Source: Siphonodentalium dalli
Lineage: Eukaryota > Mollusca > Scaphopoda > Gadilida > Siphonodentaliidae
DNA length: 64,000 bases
Direction: 5' to 3'
Assembly (NCBI GenBank): GCA_032622095.1
Contig: CP136066.1
Location: 150,984,224 to 151,048,223 of the forward strand
Positions 1 to 8,455 of the stretch are shown here, in pieces. The position numbers were made by a program, and so were the translations under genes. The notes beneath the pieces were generated by a model. It did no database searches, had not been told where the DNA came from, and saw nothing but the letters and a program-made list of their open reading frames with translations. Positions within the stretch are counted from its first letter, which is position 1. Each line of letters begins with the position of its first letter.

Positions 1-867
1 ACTTACCTTACTATAAATGGACTTGTACAAAGTGATGGAGAATAGATGCATTAAATTTATATTTATTAAGATCTCAATCACTGTGTAGAAGGCCTGTGGT
101 GACAGTACATATTATTGAAAATCAGTTGGATGCACTCACTGGACTGTCATACAGTGTATGACTGAATGCTATCAGGATAACATAATAACAAGCCCAATGC
201 CCATTAATTTCCAATATATGGTGCTCCGGGGGACACAGTTTTTAGTTACCGTAATTATAAGGGAGAGGCAAGTTATACATTTTGAACTTCACATTCTTGG
301 AGTTCTAAAGAAGTTAAAGGCAATATTATCAAGATCAAATCAAGGACATTCGATAAAGTTAGCCGGATTGTCATTCACATAACTTAGCTGCAGCATGCTG
401 TGTCATTCTATAGGCTGCTTTCCAGATATATATACATTCTGGCAAAATGTTGCAATTTTCTTCCTTTTTTCCATGTTGTCCGTCACTTGCCGCTCATGGC
501 ACATTCATTGCTGACAATTAATTCCATCAATTCCATCATATTTCAACAGAATATAACCTTAAGTAAGACAAGGACACAATATTACCTAACTGAGTGAATC
601 CTGGTGTGTTCTATGTCATGGGTTCGACTTTGGAGCATTTCTCGAAATATGAATTTCTCATGTCTTAAAACTGAATTTTTTCAAAGTCAATTTTTCTAAC
701 TTAGACCTATTCTAAGTAATGAAACTCAATCAAATGGTTATGTTTATGTTCTAAATTACTACAATACCCAAAATATTTCAACAAAATCTCAAATACAAAA
801 AAGTTTGTTATGTTGCTATTTACAGTGCTTAGTTTGGGTGTATTTTATTCTGTTTTTTTATTGGCAG
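1..867. other. Non-coding stretch, nothing recognised
   Basis: AT-rich sequence with only short chance ORFs, none with recognisable protein character. A GGTTCGACTTT string near 622 resembles a Pol III B box but has no matching A box or tRNA fold that I can see. It could be intron of the minus-strand WDR43 gene, whose later exons were not found in this window. Confidence 0.5.
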
Positions 868-1119
868 CAGCCGATCTGCAACTTGACATATTTTGTTGAC
901 CTACTTTTCTCCGACGTGTTTCCACTGTCCGTCAGAAAAATTGAATTAATTCTGAAATTACCGTCAGAACTCGGCACAAATTGCAGATGTTATCCAACAC
1001 ATATTCATTCTCAAGAATCAACAGGATTTTCGGAGATCAAGTGCATCTGTGGCTTTTGCCACGACGATAAACAGCAACTGACCCGTTACTGCCTGAATGA
1101 CTGTATATCATTACTCTAG
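868..1119 (+). CDS. Possible terminal exon, unknown protein
   Basis: An open frame of 83 codons plus TAG follows a good 3' splice-site context: a T-rich tract ending in TTGGCAGCAG, a tandem NAGNAG acceptor at 867/870. The frame has no internal ATG start, so it only makes sense as a spliced 3' exon. The predicted peptide is cysteine-rich near its end (KCICGFCHDD, then RYCLNDC), which would suit a disulfide-bonded extracellular tail, but I do not recognise a family. The stop codon lies inside the inverted tip of the element starting at 1113, so the final residues come from mobile-element sequence. An open frame of this length can arise by chance, and no upstream exon was identified. Treat it as a weak candidate. 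Confidence 0.18.
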   Translation, partial: QPICNLTYFVDLLFSDVFPLSVRKIELILKLPSELGTNCRCYPTHIHSQESTGFSEIKCICGFCHDDKQQLTRYCLNDCISLL

Positions 1120-1124
1120 TGATC

Positions 1125-1214
1125 CGAATAATAGTAGGGGTCAGAATAATAGTAGGGGGTGGAAAATTTGCCAAATTTTAATAATAGTAGGGGTCGGAAT
1201 AATAGTAGGGGTGG
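1125..1214 (+). repeat. Four AATAATAGTAGGGG motifs
   Basis: Four copies of AATAATAGTAGGGG, separated by 3 to about 20 bases, form the left direct repeat of the composite element. The matching right-hand copy (3389-3466) has AATCGTAGGGG and AATAGTACGGG versions in the same order, with a similar TAGGGGGTGGA linker. Confidence 0.7.
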
Positions 1215-1253
1215 AAATGTCAATGAAAAAGGAGATCATTGAAGAACACTGAT

Positions 1254-1721
1254 TTAATTATCAAACAAAAACTTATAATAAACACTCCTCGACCCAGCAC
1301 GGGCAACGTCTGGTTCTTGCAGAACCTTTTCAATGTCATTGATTTGAACGGAGAACACTGCGTCAACACTTTTATACGAATTTTCAGTTCCAGCACAAGG
1401 CTCGAAAAATCTAACACTCAGGGGATCCTGAGCGGTAACACATGCTAATATTTTTCTTTGGTCGGATTCGGTCCACCAACTACTCAATTGTGTTCTAATT
1501 AAAGAAACTTTCAAACGCGAGACCCAGACGTTGATTAACTTCTTAGTTAATAACGCGTCAATTGTAAAAAAAAAACACAGACATAACGCGTTGTCACCTT
1601 TGTTCGCTTCACTGAACGATAAACAATACCCGCAGAGGGGGGTCTGTCTATTGCAAACAGCCGGCAGTTCATTTGATGACATGGTTACTCTTCGAGTCAT
1701 TGTATATTCTTCAAATTGCAT
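1254..1721 (-). CDS. Hypothetical 155-residue ORF inside the element
   Basis: This is the longest ATG-initiated ORF in the left flank. It starts at 1721 with G at -3 (GCGCCATGC) and ends in TAA at 1254. A second upstream ATG in a strong GCCGCCATCATGG context opens a short overlapping frame, which could act as an upstream ORF. The protein has a cysteine-rich N-terminal part (CNRQTPLCGYC, then LCLCFFF encoded across a 10-T run), a basic middle (KKLINVWVSRLK) and a mixed C-terminal half ending YYKFLFDN. No signal peptide, catalytic motif or known domain is recognised. It lies wholly within the 1113-3486 element, so it may be a fragment of an element-encoded protein, a captured host exon, or chance. 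No splice-site pair was convincing. Confidence 0.3.
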   Translation of the reverse strand: MQFEEYTMTRRVTMSSNELPAVCNRQTPLCGYCLSFSEANKGDNALCLCFFFTIDALLTKKLINVWVSRLKVSLIRTQLSSWWTESDQRKILACVTAQDPLSVRFFEPCAGTENSYKSVDAVFSVQINDIEKVLQEPDVARAGSRSVYYKFLFDN

Positions 1722-2008
1722 GGCGCCATGATGGCGGCACTGCAGCTTTGAACTTATGCCGACATCGTTGTATATTTCTACAAGAAAGGCGGCACTACGT
1801 CTTTGAAATGGACTGACTGTCAGTGAACTGAATGCCCTCGCCCTTGAATCTCATTGGACCAAAGGGGAGTTGATTGACATTCTCTCGATATCAGGGAACC
1901 TACGGCATTTTAATCAGCGATATTCTCGGCGGTGTCATTTGCAGCAAGTATACTTTGTTTGTATAAGTATACTTAGATGTTACTAGTACAGGCTATCGCT
2001 TATATACC

Positions 2009-2184
2009 AATAACTTGATTTTGGAGGGTGTTATGGTTTATTAACGGCCCTCCAGAAATGATTAACAGCCCGAGGGTTCATTAAAGGCCCGAGACGAAGT
2101 CGAGGGCCTTTAATGGCCCGAGGGCTGTTAATCATTTCTGGAGGGCCGTTAATAAACCATAACGCCCGACAAAATCAAGTTATT
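2009..2184. repeat. 176-bp near-perfect palindrome
   Basis: Arms of about 85 bp fold back on a centre near 2096. The outer arm pairs AATAACTTGATTTT with its complement at 2171-2184. A long perfect segment follows (roughly 2031-2072 with 2121-2162) containing TTAACGGCCCTCC. The inner part has a few mismatches around AGCCC/GAGGG and then ATTAAAGGCCC pairs again. It would make a long DNA cruciform or an RNA hairpin. GC content is above the surroundings. Confidence 0.85.
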
Positions 2185-2335
2185 ACTATTATTACCACTT
2201 TCTGAAATGAAACCCAACTAGAACATAGATGAGTGAGTAGGCAACAATATGTCAAATGAAATACATGTAATAACTCTTTTTTTCAAAACGATCACAATTC
2301 AAACCATGTGTCGTCTGTTCGTTGTCAAACAAATT

Positions 2336-2345
2336 GTCACGTGAC
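2336..2345. promoter_or_regulatory. Palindromic E-box GTCACGTGAC
   Basis: An exact 10-bp palindrome matching the known CLEAR/E-box type bound by bHLH-zip factors. It lies inside the MITE-like unit, far from a recognised start, so any function is speculative. Confidence 0.2.
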
Positions 2346-2578
2346 TAATTATATTATTTACCACGAAAATAGGGACATATCTAACGAAAATTCAGTCAGA
2401 AATCTAATTTATTCCATTTGTTAGGCAACACTTACTTGTTGTTGGTCTGTTATTACATCATTTACATCTACTACAGTAAAATTTCAGTTTTATTCGTAAT
2501 AATATACTATAAACTTGTTTTAACAGAAATTCCGAAATCCGAAATAAGGTTGCGTTCGATTGGATTTCTAGCAAATCG

Positions 2579-2627
2579 CAAACCGGATGCGGGCCGTTAA
2601 TATCGTTAACGGCCCGCATCCGGTTTG
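2579..2627. repeat. Palindrome with 22-bp perfect arms
   Basis: Perfect 22-bp arms (2579-2600 and 2606-2627) flank a 5-base TATCG loop. The arms contain CCGGATGCGGGCCGTTAA. The GGCCCG and TTAACGGCCC words are shared with the larger palindrome at 2009-2184, so the two structures are related in sequence. Confidence 0.85.
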
Positions 2628-3164
2628 ATGCCGGGCGTTATGGCTTTTTACCGTTCGGGTAAAATACTGTTAATCTACTAGAGAACGCCCTCTAAAGTGG
2701 TAATAATAGTGTGGTGACTGCTAAATGAAATTAACTATTACCAAATACTTATTTTTTTATGAGTCCTGAAATTTGCGGGCAGGGGCCCACCTTTGTAATT
2801 GTTATCCATGCTCTGGAAGTTCGCTGAAACTTATAGTTTCCGTAACATTAGATTCCTTTTTTTTAGGAACCACCGTCGGTCCGTCGTGCATTCCTACTTT
2901 TATATTGCTTGTATGTTTGGCTGTTAAATTAATCGCTACGTTCGTTCCAATGAACTCACAAATATTATAACCATGACATCGCCGAGAACTGTGCTTGTAT
3001 TGAACACATTGTGCTCATTAGTCATTACCGGTGGTTTATGATGCACTTTATTAACACAAAAATTACATCAGCCGAAGCCTCAAACAAGCAGCGAAAGCAG
3101 TTAACCAGCATCCAGCCAATATGGCAAAAGGCCATATTACGGAATACTTCTACTGATGTTATTA

Positions 3165-3250
3165 TTATTATGTACGATTAATCGATTATAGTCGATTATT
3201 GACGACCGATTATCGATTATCAAAATAAATAATCGTGGCACCTCTAGTTA
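3165..3250. mobile_element. hAT-like element terminus (fragment)
   Basis: Clustered ATCGATTAT/CGATTA words run into TAATCGTGGCACCTCTAG. On the minus strand this reads CTAGAGGTGCCACGATTA, similar in style to hAT-type termini that begin TAGRGGTG and continue into ATCGATTA-rich sequence. The other end and an 8-bp target duplication were not found. Assignment is from memory of that style. Confidence 0.3.
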
Positions 3251-3528
3251 CTTCCCATGGATCAAATCATTGATTATATTGCGATGCCAGACGGTTGCGC
3301 GAATTCTTTGAACGTATTCCGTTTCATGCATGCCATTTGATTAAAAACTACGAATAAAGCGATCATTGATGGAGTATGGGTGATCAAAATTAAATAATCG
3401 TAGGGGCTTGAATAAGAATCGTAGGGGGTGGATTTTTTCTCCAAAATTAACAATAGTACGGGTACGGTTATTCGGATCACTAGAGTATCAAAGAACACAA
3501 AAGAACATAATCACTATTAGTCCGTAAA

Positions 3529-3569
3529 CCTGACTTTTATTATCAGAGCATAGCTCTATAAAAGTCAGG
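3529..3569. repeat. Hairpin with AGAGC-ATA-GCTCT core
   Basis: A 12-bp outer stem (CCTGACTTTTAT with ATAAAAGTCAGG), a 4-base one-sided bulge (TATC), then an inner AGAGC/GCTCT stem with a 3-base loop. Its inner core matches that of the hairpin at 5819-5860 while the outer arms differ. Confidence 0.8.
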
Positions 3570-4540
3570 ACTGTATATCACTGAAAGCAGTACTCCGTCA
3601 CTAATCATTGGTATGGACATTTACTCGACTTTTCACAAGCGATAACACACACTAAAAAATATTATTTAACAACCAAAACTACCACATACTTGTAGATCAG
3701 AGCTTCTAGTACATTTCTAGTGTGGTGTCAATGCATGTTTCAGATGTTAGTCGTGACATTCTTCGCATAAAGCGAGAGCATATTTCTACCGCCTCGAACT
3801 TTCAGCCATTTTGTATTTGTAAAAATCCGTCAAAACAGTGAATAAGGAATCGGAAACGGAACGAACATAATTGGATTCCGGCTATAACATGTTCTTGTTT
3901 GTTTCGAGTTTATTTTCGATTCAAATATTTTTAAACTTTAAAAGCACATATAACAACAATGGATAACACGATGAGTTTGGAGACAACGATATATATATGT
4001 ATATTCAAATGTTTTTAAAGGTTACCCATGCATATACTTTCTATTTTTGTTTTAAAATATGCATGTTCAGACCTGCACGTTTTGAGCTTTGGTGGGGGTA
4101 TTTAATTAAAATTTCATCATGGGTCATGTTGGAAGGTGCGACCTTGTTTGGATATTAATCTCATATTAACCTCAATAATTCAGTATACTTTTAATTATCA
4201 GTGTGCTCTCGTTGCCTGTGAGCTTATTTTGACCCAAAGAGTCTATCCCCGCGTCGATTGGTAGAACATGACTATTTAAAATATGCGGAAACCGCATTAG
4301 AATGTCCTAACACACGTTAAAGTGTGCCATTAATATCATTGTCAGCATGTCTACCAACACGAAGAAAAGCCTCAATTTCCAAAAGCTGAGCATCTACCCA
4401 ATACGCCAAACATATTTATGTGGCGTACATATGACCCATCGGCTGCCATTGTGTTTATATCTCCATACCTATGTGTGTGTATAGGTTCATGAGAAATAAA
4501 CTTATTGATTATATATGTATATATGCATGTAACCATTTCA
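3570..4540. other. Non-coding stretch, nothing recognised
   Basis: AT-rich sequence without a recognisable ORF, RNA gene or repeat. Possible intron or intergenic DNA. Confidence 0.5.
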
Positions 4541-4544
4541 TAAT

Positions 4545-4626
4545 CACCATCGTCATCATCCGACATCAACATATTATTATTATTAAAATCATCATCGCCA
4601 TGACATCATCATATATCATCAAATCA
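4545..4626. repeat. Imperfect ATC/ATT trinucleotide microsatellite
   Basis: Runs of ATC/CATCAT interrupted by ATTATTATT. Short ORFs crossing it are low-complexity artefacts. Confidence 0.75.
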
Positions 4627-4850
4627 TTTTTTTTAAGGGCGTGGCTAAAGTGCCTTATTAGGTGTCCAAATTATTATTCCAACCTCTTTCGTGAAGACCA
4701 AAATGTTTACATCCTAATTGAGTGAGAATTTTCCAAATTGACACCCTAACTTACCAACTGTCGTCAAATTGTAATATATATGTAAGGTAGCCATACGGTG
4801 TTTTAGCGGCGTAGGTAATCGGCTTTAACTAATTGACGACTCTTAGACTA

Positions 4851-5002
4851 TAATATTCAGATAGTTGTCTCGGTTTCGACTCCATATTGTCGCCAATGCT
4901 TTGTCAACGTTATTGGCACGTATATCTTATATATATACGCATAGCGATGGCGACGTGGTCGGAACTTGGGCGTTTGATACCGAGACCACTATTTGAATAT
5001 TA
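4851..5002. mobile_element. 152-bp inverted-repeat (MITE-like) unit
   Basis: The first 27 bases (4851-4877, containing GTCTCGGT) match the reverse complement of the last 27 (4976-5002) at about 24 positions. A second patch of arm similarity surrounds GTCGCC near 4890 and its complement near 4950. No protein is encoded. Flanking TA dinucleotides are compatible with a Tc1/mariner-type MITE, but this is a guess. Confidence 0.5.
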
Positions 5003-5590
5003 ATGTGTGTTCCAGAACGAAAAAGTTGAAGAAAATCAACAAATTTGTTAATTTAAAAACAATTCAAACGTTAGTGTATTCCATGCCTCAGCCCGGACAT
5101 ATATACCAAATTTCATTAATATCCATTGAGAAACAACGGTCCAAACATAACACTCCGTTTACACATTTTATTTGGAGCCGGCCACGGCCTTGGCTTACAC
5201 TTTATATTGTGTCCCCACACATATCGCCACGCCCTTGGTCATTGTTTCTTTGAAATCAAACTCCATTGTTTATTAAAACTTAAAATTCAAAAAATAGTTG
5301 TTGCTGTTGCTTTCACTCGGCCGATCGTCTGATCTCCTTTCCGGTTATGTAGTTGTAAGTTCGTTCCGCCTGTTCCGTTCCGTCAATTTACTACAGATAA
5401 AGTTTTAAATGTTGACAAATTAACGGTCTCGGATTTATCTCAAAGTTCGGATTATATTTCGAGAGTCAGGTATTGTACACAATGCCTTCGTAATCTGCCA
5501 TTATCACTTGATCTTACAACATAATGGTAGCAGATAAAACCATCTAGTTATATGTGAATTTGGTGATTGAAATGAGGCGGGGTAGTGTCT
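5003..5590. other. Non-coding stretch, nothing recognised
   Basis: No credible gene. A GTTCCG-rich patch at 5358-5385 is the only local pattern seen. Confidence 0.5.
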
Positions 5591-5596
5591 AATTTT

Positions 5597-5619
5597 TTGC
5601 CGAAATAGTTTTTCGGCAA
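5597..5619. repeat. Short hairpin, 9-bp stem
   Basis: TTGCCGAAA pairs perfectly with TTTCGGCAA across a TAGTT loop. Confidence 0.75.
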
Positions 5620-5818
5620 GCAGTCTACCATGTATTTTTAAAACAACTACAAATGTCACATTTTTATTTTTTTCGTCGGGTAGCTTGTTGATACTCACTC
5701 AGAACAGATTAGTCTTCAACATAATTTATATACAATGTTTGTATTTTCATGTTATAAGTGGGAAAAAAATTCATAATAATGGAAAAGCACTTGGAGGTCG
5801 TGAATAAAGCTACGGCGG

Positions 5819-5860
5819 CCCAACTATTCGAGAGCGTCTAGCTCTGTTTGAATAGTTGGG
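5819..5860. repeat. Hairpin with AGAGC-TAGCTCT core
   Basis: An 11-bp outer stem (CCCAACTATTC with GAATAGTTGGG, extendable by G-T pairs) encloses an inner AGAGC/GCTCT stem with a 5-base GTCTA loop. It shares the nested layout and inner core of the hairpin at 3529-3569. Confidence 0.8.
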
Positions 5861-5913
5861 TTCACCAACTAAATCACTATTAACAATTTCTGGACAACCC
5901 GCACTTATTTATT

Positions 5914-5955
5914 GGGACAACCCGCCCCGAAAACAGCAGAGGGGCAGGTTGTCTC
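5914..5955. repeat. GC-rich hairpin, one mismatch
   Basis: GACAACCCGCCCC (5916-5928) pairs with GGGGCAGGTTGTC (5941-5953) with one mismatch. The word GACAACCCGC also occurs at 5893, making a short direct repeat. Confidence 0.7.
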
Positions 5956-5982
5956 GGGGGCGGTAGTCCCGTTCCCAAACCT

Positions 5983-6100
5983 TTGGTCTGATTCAAGGGG
6001 CGTTTTGGTTTGATCCAATTTCAAGGGGGGGGGGTGCAAATGGAATTATGCAAAACCTTGTCTCTGGTCTGATTCAAGGGGGTGCAGTTGGAATTATCAA
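5983..6100 (+). repeat. Imperfect short tandem duplication with G10 tract
   Basis: GGTCTGATTCAAGGGG occurs near 5985 and 6065, with a related GGTTTGATCCAATTTCAAGG between them. GGGTGCAAATGGAATTAT is echoed by GGGTGCAGTTGGAATTAT. A run of ten G lies at 6025-6034. It sits just inside the inferred first intron of WDR43. Confidence 0.6.
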
Positions 6101-6186
6101 GGTGGACACCCACCCCCAAACGGATACCCTCCAACCACGTCCCTGCTACTAAGTTCCCATGGATCTAAAATTACATGAACACGTAC

Positions 6187-6369
6187 GTGTTTCTTTCGGA
6201 GCGGCCCCCATGACAGACAAGTACATGAAGCTGACAGGTGTGAAGATGGTGTATATTCTTGTTTAAGAGTTGCTGATGCTGTGTTCCACAATTTTATGAT
6301 GCCATCTGGGCTCGAATGAATCAGTTTATCGCCATTTGTGGATAGTTTCGAACGCGATAAGCTCGCCAT
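6187..6369 (-). CDS. WDR43: WDR43/UTP5 homologue, first coding exon
   Basis: WDR43 (yeast Utp5) is a nucleolar WD40 protein of the t-UTP/UTP-A subcomplex of the small-subunit processome, acting in pre-rRNA transcription and 18S rRNA maturation. The 61 codons (start 6369) contain DGIIKLWNT, then LKQEYTPSSHL, then SCTCLSWGP. These correspond closely to the first WD40 repeat of animal WDR43 (known human pattern: DGHLRVWET, then HQEYVPSAHL, then TCTCLAWAP). The ATG at 6369 has an excellent context (A at -3, G at +4). An in-frame ATG at 6480 would add 37 residues that do not look like the family. The frame meets a good donor, CAC|GTACGT, at 6187/6186, in phase 0. The later exons should lie towards position 1 or beyond the window; none was recognised. 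It may be an intact gene with a long first intron, or a detached exon copy. The exon has no frameshift or stop. Confidence 0.8.
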
Positions 6370-6504
6370 GCTCGCACGTGGTATCTTTGCGCATGACGTG
6401 TTGAAGTTTCCGGTTGTTTTAAAAACAAAAGCAGAGACAAGGAAGCGGACGCCGCCAAATACAGCATCCAGGAATAACATATATATGCGTCGTTACTGAC
6501 TGAC
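6370..6504. promoter_or_regulatory. Compact bidirectional promoter candidate
   Basis: The 135 bp between the WDR43 start and a divergent plus-strand ATG. It contains a canonical E-box CACGTG (6375-6380), a CRE-like TGACGT (6394-6399) and an ETS-like CCGGAA on the minus strand (about 6408-6413). No TATA box is visible close to the WDR43 start. E-boxes bound by MYC-type factors are typical of ribosome-biogenesis genes, which fits WDR43. The element combination and short spacing suggest a shared housekeeping promoter; this is inference. Confidence 0.5.
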
Positions 6505-6591
6505 ATGGCGACCAGGCCACATGTATACAATGTACCATCTCATCCATCTGGCTTCAAAGTTTATAATACAGAGCGAAAAAGAGTATATTAG
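6505..6591 (+). CDS. Possible first exon of divergent gene, unknown
   Basis: An ATG in a strong context (GACATGG) opens a 28-codon frame beginning MATRPHVYNVPSHPSGFK and closed by TAG at 6589-6591. Taken whole it would be a microprotein. More likely it is the start of a spliced gene: a possible donor, AAGA|GTATAT, lies just before the stop at about 6583. Its head-to-head position relative to WDR43 and its ordinary, non-low-complexity composition argue for a real N-terminus. I do not recognise the family, and no downstream exon was identified. Confidence 0.35.
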   Translation: MATRPHVYNVPSHPSGFKVYNTERKRVY

Positions 6592-6838
6592 ACAATTCAG
6601 CCAAACCTAAAATAAGAACTGAGTGACGTGTGGAATATATAAAATATAACAGAAAATGGAAACAACTCAGTCTGTTATGTTATAAATACTATAAATCATT
6701 CAAGATTATACTTCTCCATTTCTCTCACATCAGTCCGACGTGCATGTGCATATCTAGAAGATAAAAGGAAAATTGTTGGCTAGATCTATATCTGCGTGAT
6801 ATCAATGATGGCTGATATAGGCCTGTCTGACTATCCCA

Positions 6839-7312
6839 ATTTTAAAGGCCCACTTAATTTTTGAATCACCAGTTAACATTATGTACAACATATTCCATAG
6901 TATATACCATTTGAAAGAGGAAGCTACAAACCATCGTATTATCAACTGATCTGGTCGAATAAACTGAGAACATGTTTTGTCGAGGTACCGAGATGTGTTC
7001 TGTGCTTAATTTTGATCCGGACTGTACTGTAAAGAATATTATTCTCAACGGAAGGGTATAACTCTATCTCTTAGTTTGAATTATGATGCATTCTGGGTTG
7101 ACAACGGGGGAAGTCATTGAACGAATGACGAATCTCAGAATCTCTATCACTTGGTGGACACTCCCAGGCCACAGCTGTTCCGTATTCTGGTGGAATAAAA
7201 AAAGATATATATATATATATATATATATATATTTCTCCAAATGGTATATAATATGGAAAATGTTGTGTATAATGTTATCTGGGCATTCGAAAATTAAGTG
7301 GCCCTTTAAAAT
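6839..7312. mobile_element. 474-bp element with long terminal inverted repeats
   Basis: About 80 bp at the left end (6839-6918, starting ATTTTAAAGG and containing CCACTTAATTTT and TATACCATTTG) recurs inverted at 7233-7312 with scattered mismatches. No transposase is encoded. The inner edge of the right arm abuts an AT microsatellite. A third copy of the arm stands at 8278-8356. Best described as a MITE or foldback family; no clear target duplication. Confidence 0.65.
7205..7232. repeat. (AT)14 microsatellite
   Basis: Uninterrupted AT dinucleotides next to the right arm of the inverted-repeat element. The overlapping ORFs encode (YI)n artefacts. Confidence 0.95.
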
Positions 7313-8190
7313 AAACATTCAGATGAGTCCATTCTTTTATGACAATTTTAACTCAACCGTGAAATAACACGCATTTATAAGCGAGATCACTGAGTCGCTA
7401 GCATATTGGTTCCATCCAGTTCCCATTCCGCGGTTTAAGTGCTTCATGTCAAAGTTCTGGAGTAGTATTCCAAATTCAAATTCAAAATTCAAATAATTTT
7501 ATTGGAATGAATCCGATATCCGCCTGGATTATCACCAAAAAAAAACCCCACAAACACAGATATATCTATATAAACAGTGGCATAAAATTACAACAACAAA
7601 AAACCCCAAACAAACATATCATTTGTGTACTTGCATGCCGCTTGCATATTTATACACGGGTATAATATGTGATATATAGATTGGATAGGTCAACTTTTGA
7701 CCATTACCACCTTCAAGTATACATATAAGCAATATATTTAGACAGTTTGTTATATTATTGTTTGAACGACTCATATGTAACGGGCAGGCTCTTCGTGTAA
7801 CCAACTATTACGATATTAGCTATTTTCGTTTCACATACATGTCATATACTTCGTTAATACACATTATATTAATATCCATATCATTTGATTGTAAAATGAA
7901 AACAACCTTTTCGTCATCACGGAATGTCGCATTGTCGTGGATAATAACTAGCAGCGCTCTAATTAAAGCAGATCTTTCATTTCCAATCTTGTGAGAATAT
8001 TAAATGTTTCTCGTCTTCAGTTTGCATTGAACGAAGGGAACATTTCCTTTTATCTAACGTATCACTCTTATGCCGTCCTGTTTCAACTAGGAGTTTATAT
8101 ATTCCATATATGGAGCTTTGGAATATTCATCAATTCCATATATTGACATTACTGCTACATATATACTAATGTTGTGATGCCATTAGCGCA
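7313..8190. other. Non-coding stretch with short simple repeats
   Basis: Contains an ATTCAA-rich patch (about 7468-7497), an A-rich/CCCC patch (7538-7550) and AT-rich sequence. No credible gene or RNA was seen. Confidence 0.5.
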
Positions 8191-8194
8191 AGCA

Positions 8195-8251
8195 TCGTCG
8201 TCATCGCTGTCATCATCATCATCATCATCATCATCATCGTCGTCGTCGTTA
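8195..8251. repeat. ATC / GTC trinucleotide microsatellite
   Basis: A run of CATCATCAT flanked by CGTCGT on both sides. Confidence 0.9.
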
Positions 8252-8277
8252 ATTATTGATGTTGAACACTAGAATTA

Positions 8278-8356
8278 CCCACTTAATTTTCGAACCTCCA
8301 GATCACATTATATAAAATATATGCCATATTATATACATGTACCATTTGAAAGAGGA
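8278..8356 (+). mobile_element. Solo arm of the 6839-7312 element family
   Basis: CCCACTTAATTTT through CCATTTGAAAGAGG matches the left arm at 6849-6920 in the same orientation with substitutions and small indels. Weaker similarity continues to about 8400. No inverted partner was seen, so it is a truncated copy or the edge of a different family member. Confidence 0.55.
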
Positions 8357-8455
8357 AATTACATGAAATGACACTGTAGCTCAACTTGGAAAGGGAATAA
8401 TTAAATGTATTACAGTCAATGGAGCGATTAAGAATGTGGAAAGTTAAATGTCTAA

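Larger units (their letters stand above)
2185..2710. mobile_element. MITE-like unit with 17-bp terminal inverted repeats
   Basis: ACTATTATTACCACTTT at 2185-2201 recurs as its exact reverse complement at 2694-2710. The left copy starts on the base right after the 176-bp palindrome ends. The interior has no coding capacity and carries the palindrome at 2579-2627 and a small hairpin near 2645-2663 (TTTTACC paired with GGTAAAA). Superfamily and target-site duplication are unclear. Confidence 0.5.
1113..3486. mobile_element. Composite inverted-repeat-bounded element, ~2.4 kb
   Basis: Both ends carry the same 19 bp in opposite orientation (ACTCTAGTGATCCGAATAA at 1113-1131, its reverse complement at 3468-3486). 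Just inside, the two ends also share a direct repeat of about 80 bp built on AATAATAGTAGGGG: four copies lie in 1125-1214, and diverged copies in the same order and orientation lie in 3389-3466. The interior holds a 176-bp palindrome, a second inverted-repeat unit, a 22-bp-arm palindrome and a 155-codon minus-strand ORF. No clean target-site duplication is visible (ATCA occurs near both tips, offset on the left). No transposase is recognised. Best read as a non-autonomous or nested DNA-transposon composite; the superfamily is not assigned. Confidence 0.55.

Noticed and set aside
2773-2970. 65-codon hydrophobic ORF with a T8AG acceptor-like site near 2866
   Set aside because: It starts at TTG, has no domain, and lies inside mobile-element sequence.
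4803-4885. tRNA-derived SINE (A-box-like TAGCGGCGTAGG, B-box-like GGTTTCGACTCC)
   Set aside because: The B box has an inserted base, spacing is odd, and the B-box-like part belongs to the arm of the 152-bp inverted repeat.
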